The translations under genes were made by a program, and so were the position numbers. The notes beneath the pieces were generated by a model. The model was not told where the DNA came from. It saw only the letters and a list, made by a program, of their open reading frames with translations, and searched no databases. Shown here one piece after another: positions 63,507 through 64,000 of a stretch of DNA of 64,000 nt (within the stretch, counting starts at the first letter, position 1; each line of letters opens with the position of its first letter). The stretch spans positions 124,001 to 188,000 of the forward strand of contig JADJPQ010000011.1 of NCBI GenBank assembly GCA_016713175.1, in the 5' to 3' direction. The stretch is from Planctomycetota bacterium. GTDB taxonomy: Bacteria; Planctomycetota; UBA1135; UBA2386.

Positions 63507-64000
63507 TCAGGGGCCGACCACGAGCGCCAGTGCGGTCGTGTTCACCAGCCCTGCCGGGTTCGCCGGTGCGGTCGCATCGAGGATCCACCAGCCGCCGAAC
63601 ACCACGGTCTCGACCAACGCTGGCACGTTCGGGATGCCGATCGGCAACGACGCCGAGCCGGCCGCGTCGGTGATGGCCAGATCCGTTGCGTCGAGGGAAA
63701 ACCACTGCGTGCAGCCGATCGCGGGGCCCCACGGCGACAGATCGCGAGGCAATGGCGCCGACCCCTGTGCGGTGTGCGAGAAACCGAGGGCGCGCACGGC
63801 AACCGTTCCGCTGGCGGCGTTGCCGAGCAGCAGCCGCGGCGTGCTGCCGAGGCGAGGCACTGCCGAACACGCCAGCACCGGCACGCCGCGGCTGCCGACG
63901 CAGGTCGGGCTGCCGAACGGCACGCAGCGCGCGATCGGCGTTCGCAGCCGCGAGACCTCGCCGAGCAATGCCTGGTAGTGCTGCTGCTGCATGGGCGACA
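63507..64000 (-). CDS. C-terminal part of a secreted protein with planctomycete module (partial)
   Basis: The frame is open to the right window edge; ATG 63992 is probably internal. At least 161 residues are visible: a helix 'HYQALLGEVSRLRTPIARCVP' (part), then 'PTCVGSRGVPVLACSAVPRLGS', in part, 'VRALGFSHTAQGSAPLP', 'IGCTQWFSLD', 'LPIGIPNVPALVETVVFGGW' and 'ANPAGLVNTTALALVVG'. This matches the module found in the kelch and LamG proteins of this window. Typical of exported planctomycete proteins; upstream domains lie outside the window. Confidence 0.72.
   Translation of the reverse strand, partial: SPMQQQHYQALLGEVSRLRTPIARCVPFGSPTCVGSRGVPVLACSAVPRLGSTPRLLLGNAASGTVAVRALGFSHTAQGSAPLPRDLSPWGPAIGCTQWFSLDATDLAITDAAGSASLPIGIPNVPALVETVVFGGWWILDATAPANPAGLVNTTALALVVGP

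Noticed and set aside
1..64000. CRISPR arrays, tRNA/rRNA genes, insertion sequences, integrases or phage genes
   Set aside because: None could be found by eye on either strand; the island has no visible mobility genes.

Overview
The window is very GC-rich DNA with tightly packed, mostly overlapping genes. Several features point to a Planctomycetota bacterium: a double-membrane TamA/TamB pair, three secreted proteins carrying the same roughly 120-residue lineage-specific module (49148-50551, 54697-55938, 63507-64000), and very large chaperone and beta-propeller clusters. This taxonomic call is an inference from protein style; no rRNA or marker gene is present.

Bases 1-46995 form one large multi-operon island. 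The first plus-strand operon (1-32727) runs almost without gaps, usually with ATGA or TGATG overlaps. It encodes a TPR-type protein, a divergent J-domain protein, a GrpE-like protein, a long DnaK-like ATPase, a second degenerate Hsp70-like protein, a zinc-ribbon/TPR protein, a helical protein, a MoxR-type AAA+ ATPase, a vWA-type protein, a coiled-coil protein, a small helical protein, a multipass membrane protein, a 3368-residue single-pass beta-propeller giant and two RHS/YD-repeat proteins. The core matches the MoxR-vWA-beta-propeller (bpX-type) ternary systems proposed as NTP-dependent conflict or immunity devices.

The most unusual part follows. A 57-58 residue disordered protein ending in Gly-Gly-Glu (32826-33002) lies directly before, and in the same reading frame as, a protein of the PafA/Dop (Pup ligase/depupylase) family (33003-34283). 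A second PafA/Dop-family gene lies at 42956-44254, followed by a WD40-type propeller, a helical protein and a YbjN-like protein. Between them are an unknown protein plus a CHAT/caspase-like protease fused to an FGE-sulfatase domain (34397-37190). There is also a minus-strand operon (42685 to 37221) with a sigma-like protein, a zinc-binding anti-sigma-like protein, two Hsp90-type GHKL ATPases and a small helical protein. My inference is an integrated quality-control or conflict system: ATP-driven chaperones and MoxR-vWA act as sensor or threshold, a Pup-like tag and its ligases as modification arm, and a caspase-like protease as executioner. No proteasome gene is present.

Bases 47000-49000 hold a degraded boundary: a 5'-truncated ABC-2 permease and a ribbon-helix-helix antitoxin with a single-base-frameshifted PIN toxin. 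Bases 49148-54277 are minus-strand envelope or secreted genes. One is a thioredoxin-fold protein with an in-frame TGA followed by a good bacterial SECIS hairpin, a likely selenoprotein. Bases 54697-64000 contain a LamG-type secreted protein, a short-chain dehydrogenase, a bacilliredoxin, the TamB/TamA envelope-biogenesis pair and a partial secreted protein. Several promoters share a TANNNT -10 with a 16-base spacer and lie only 6-9 bases from the ATG, which suggests leaderless transcripts.
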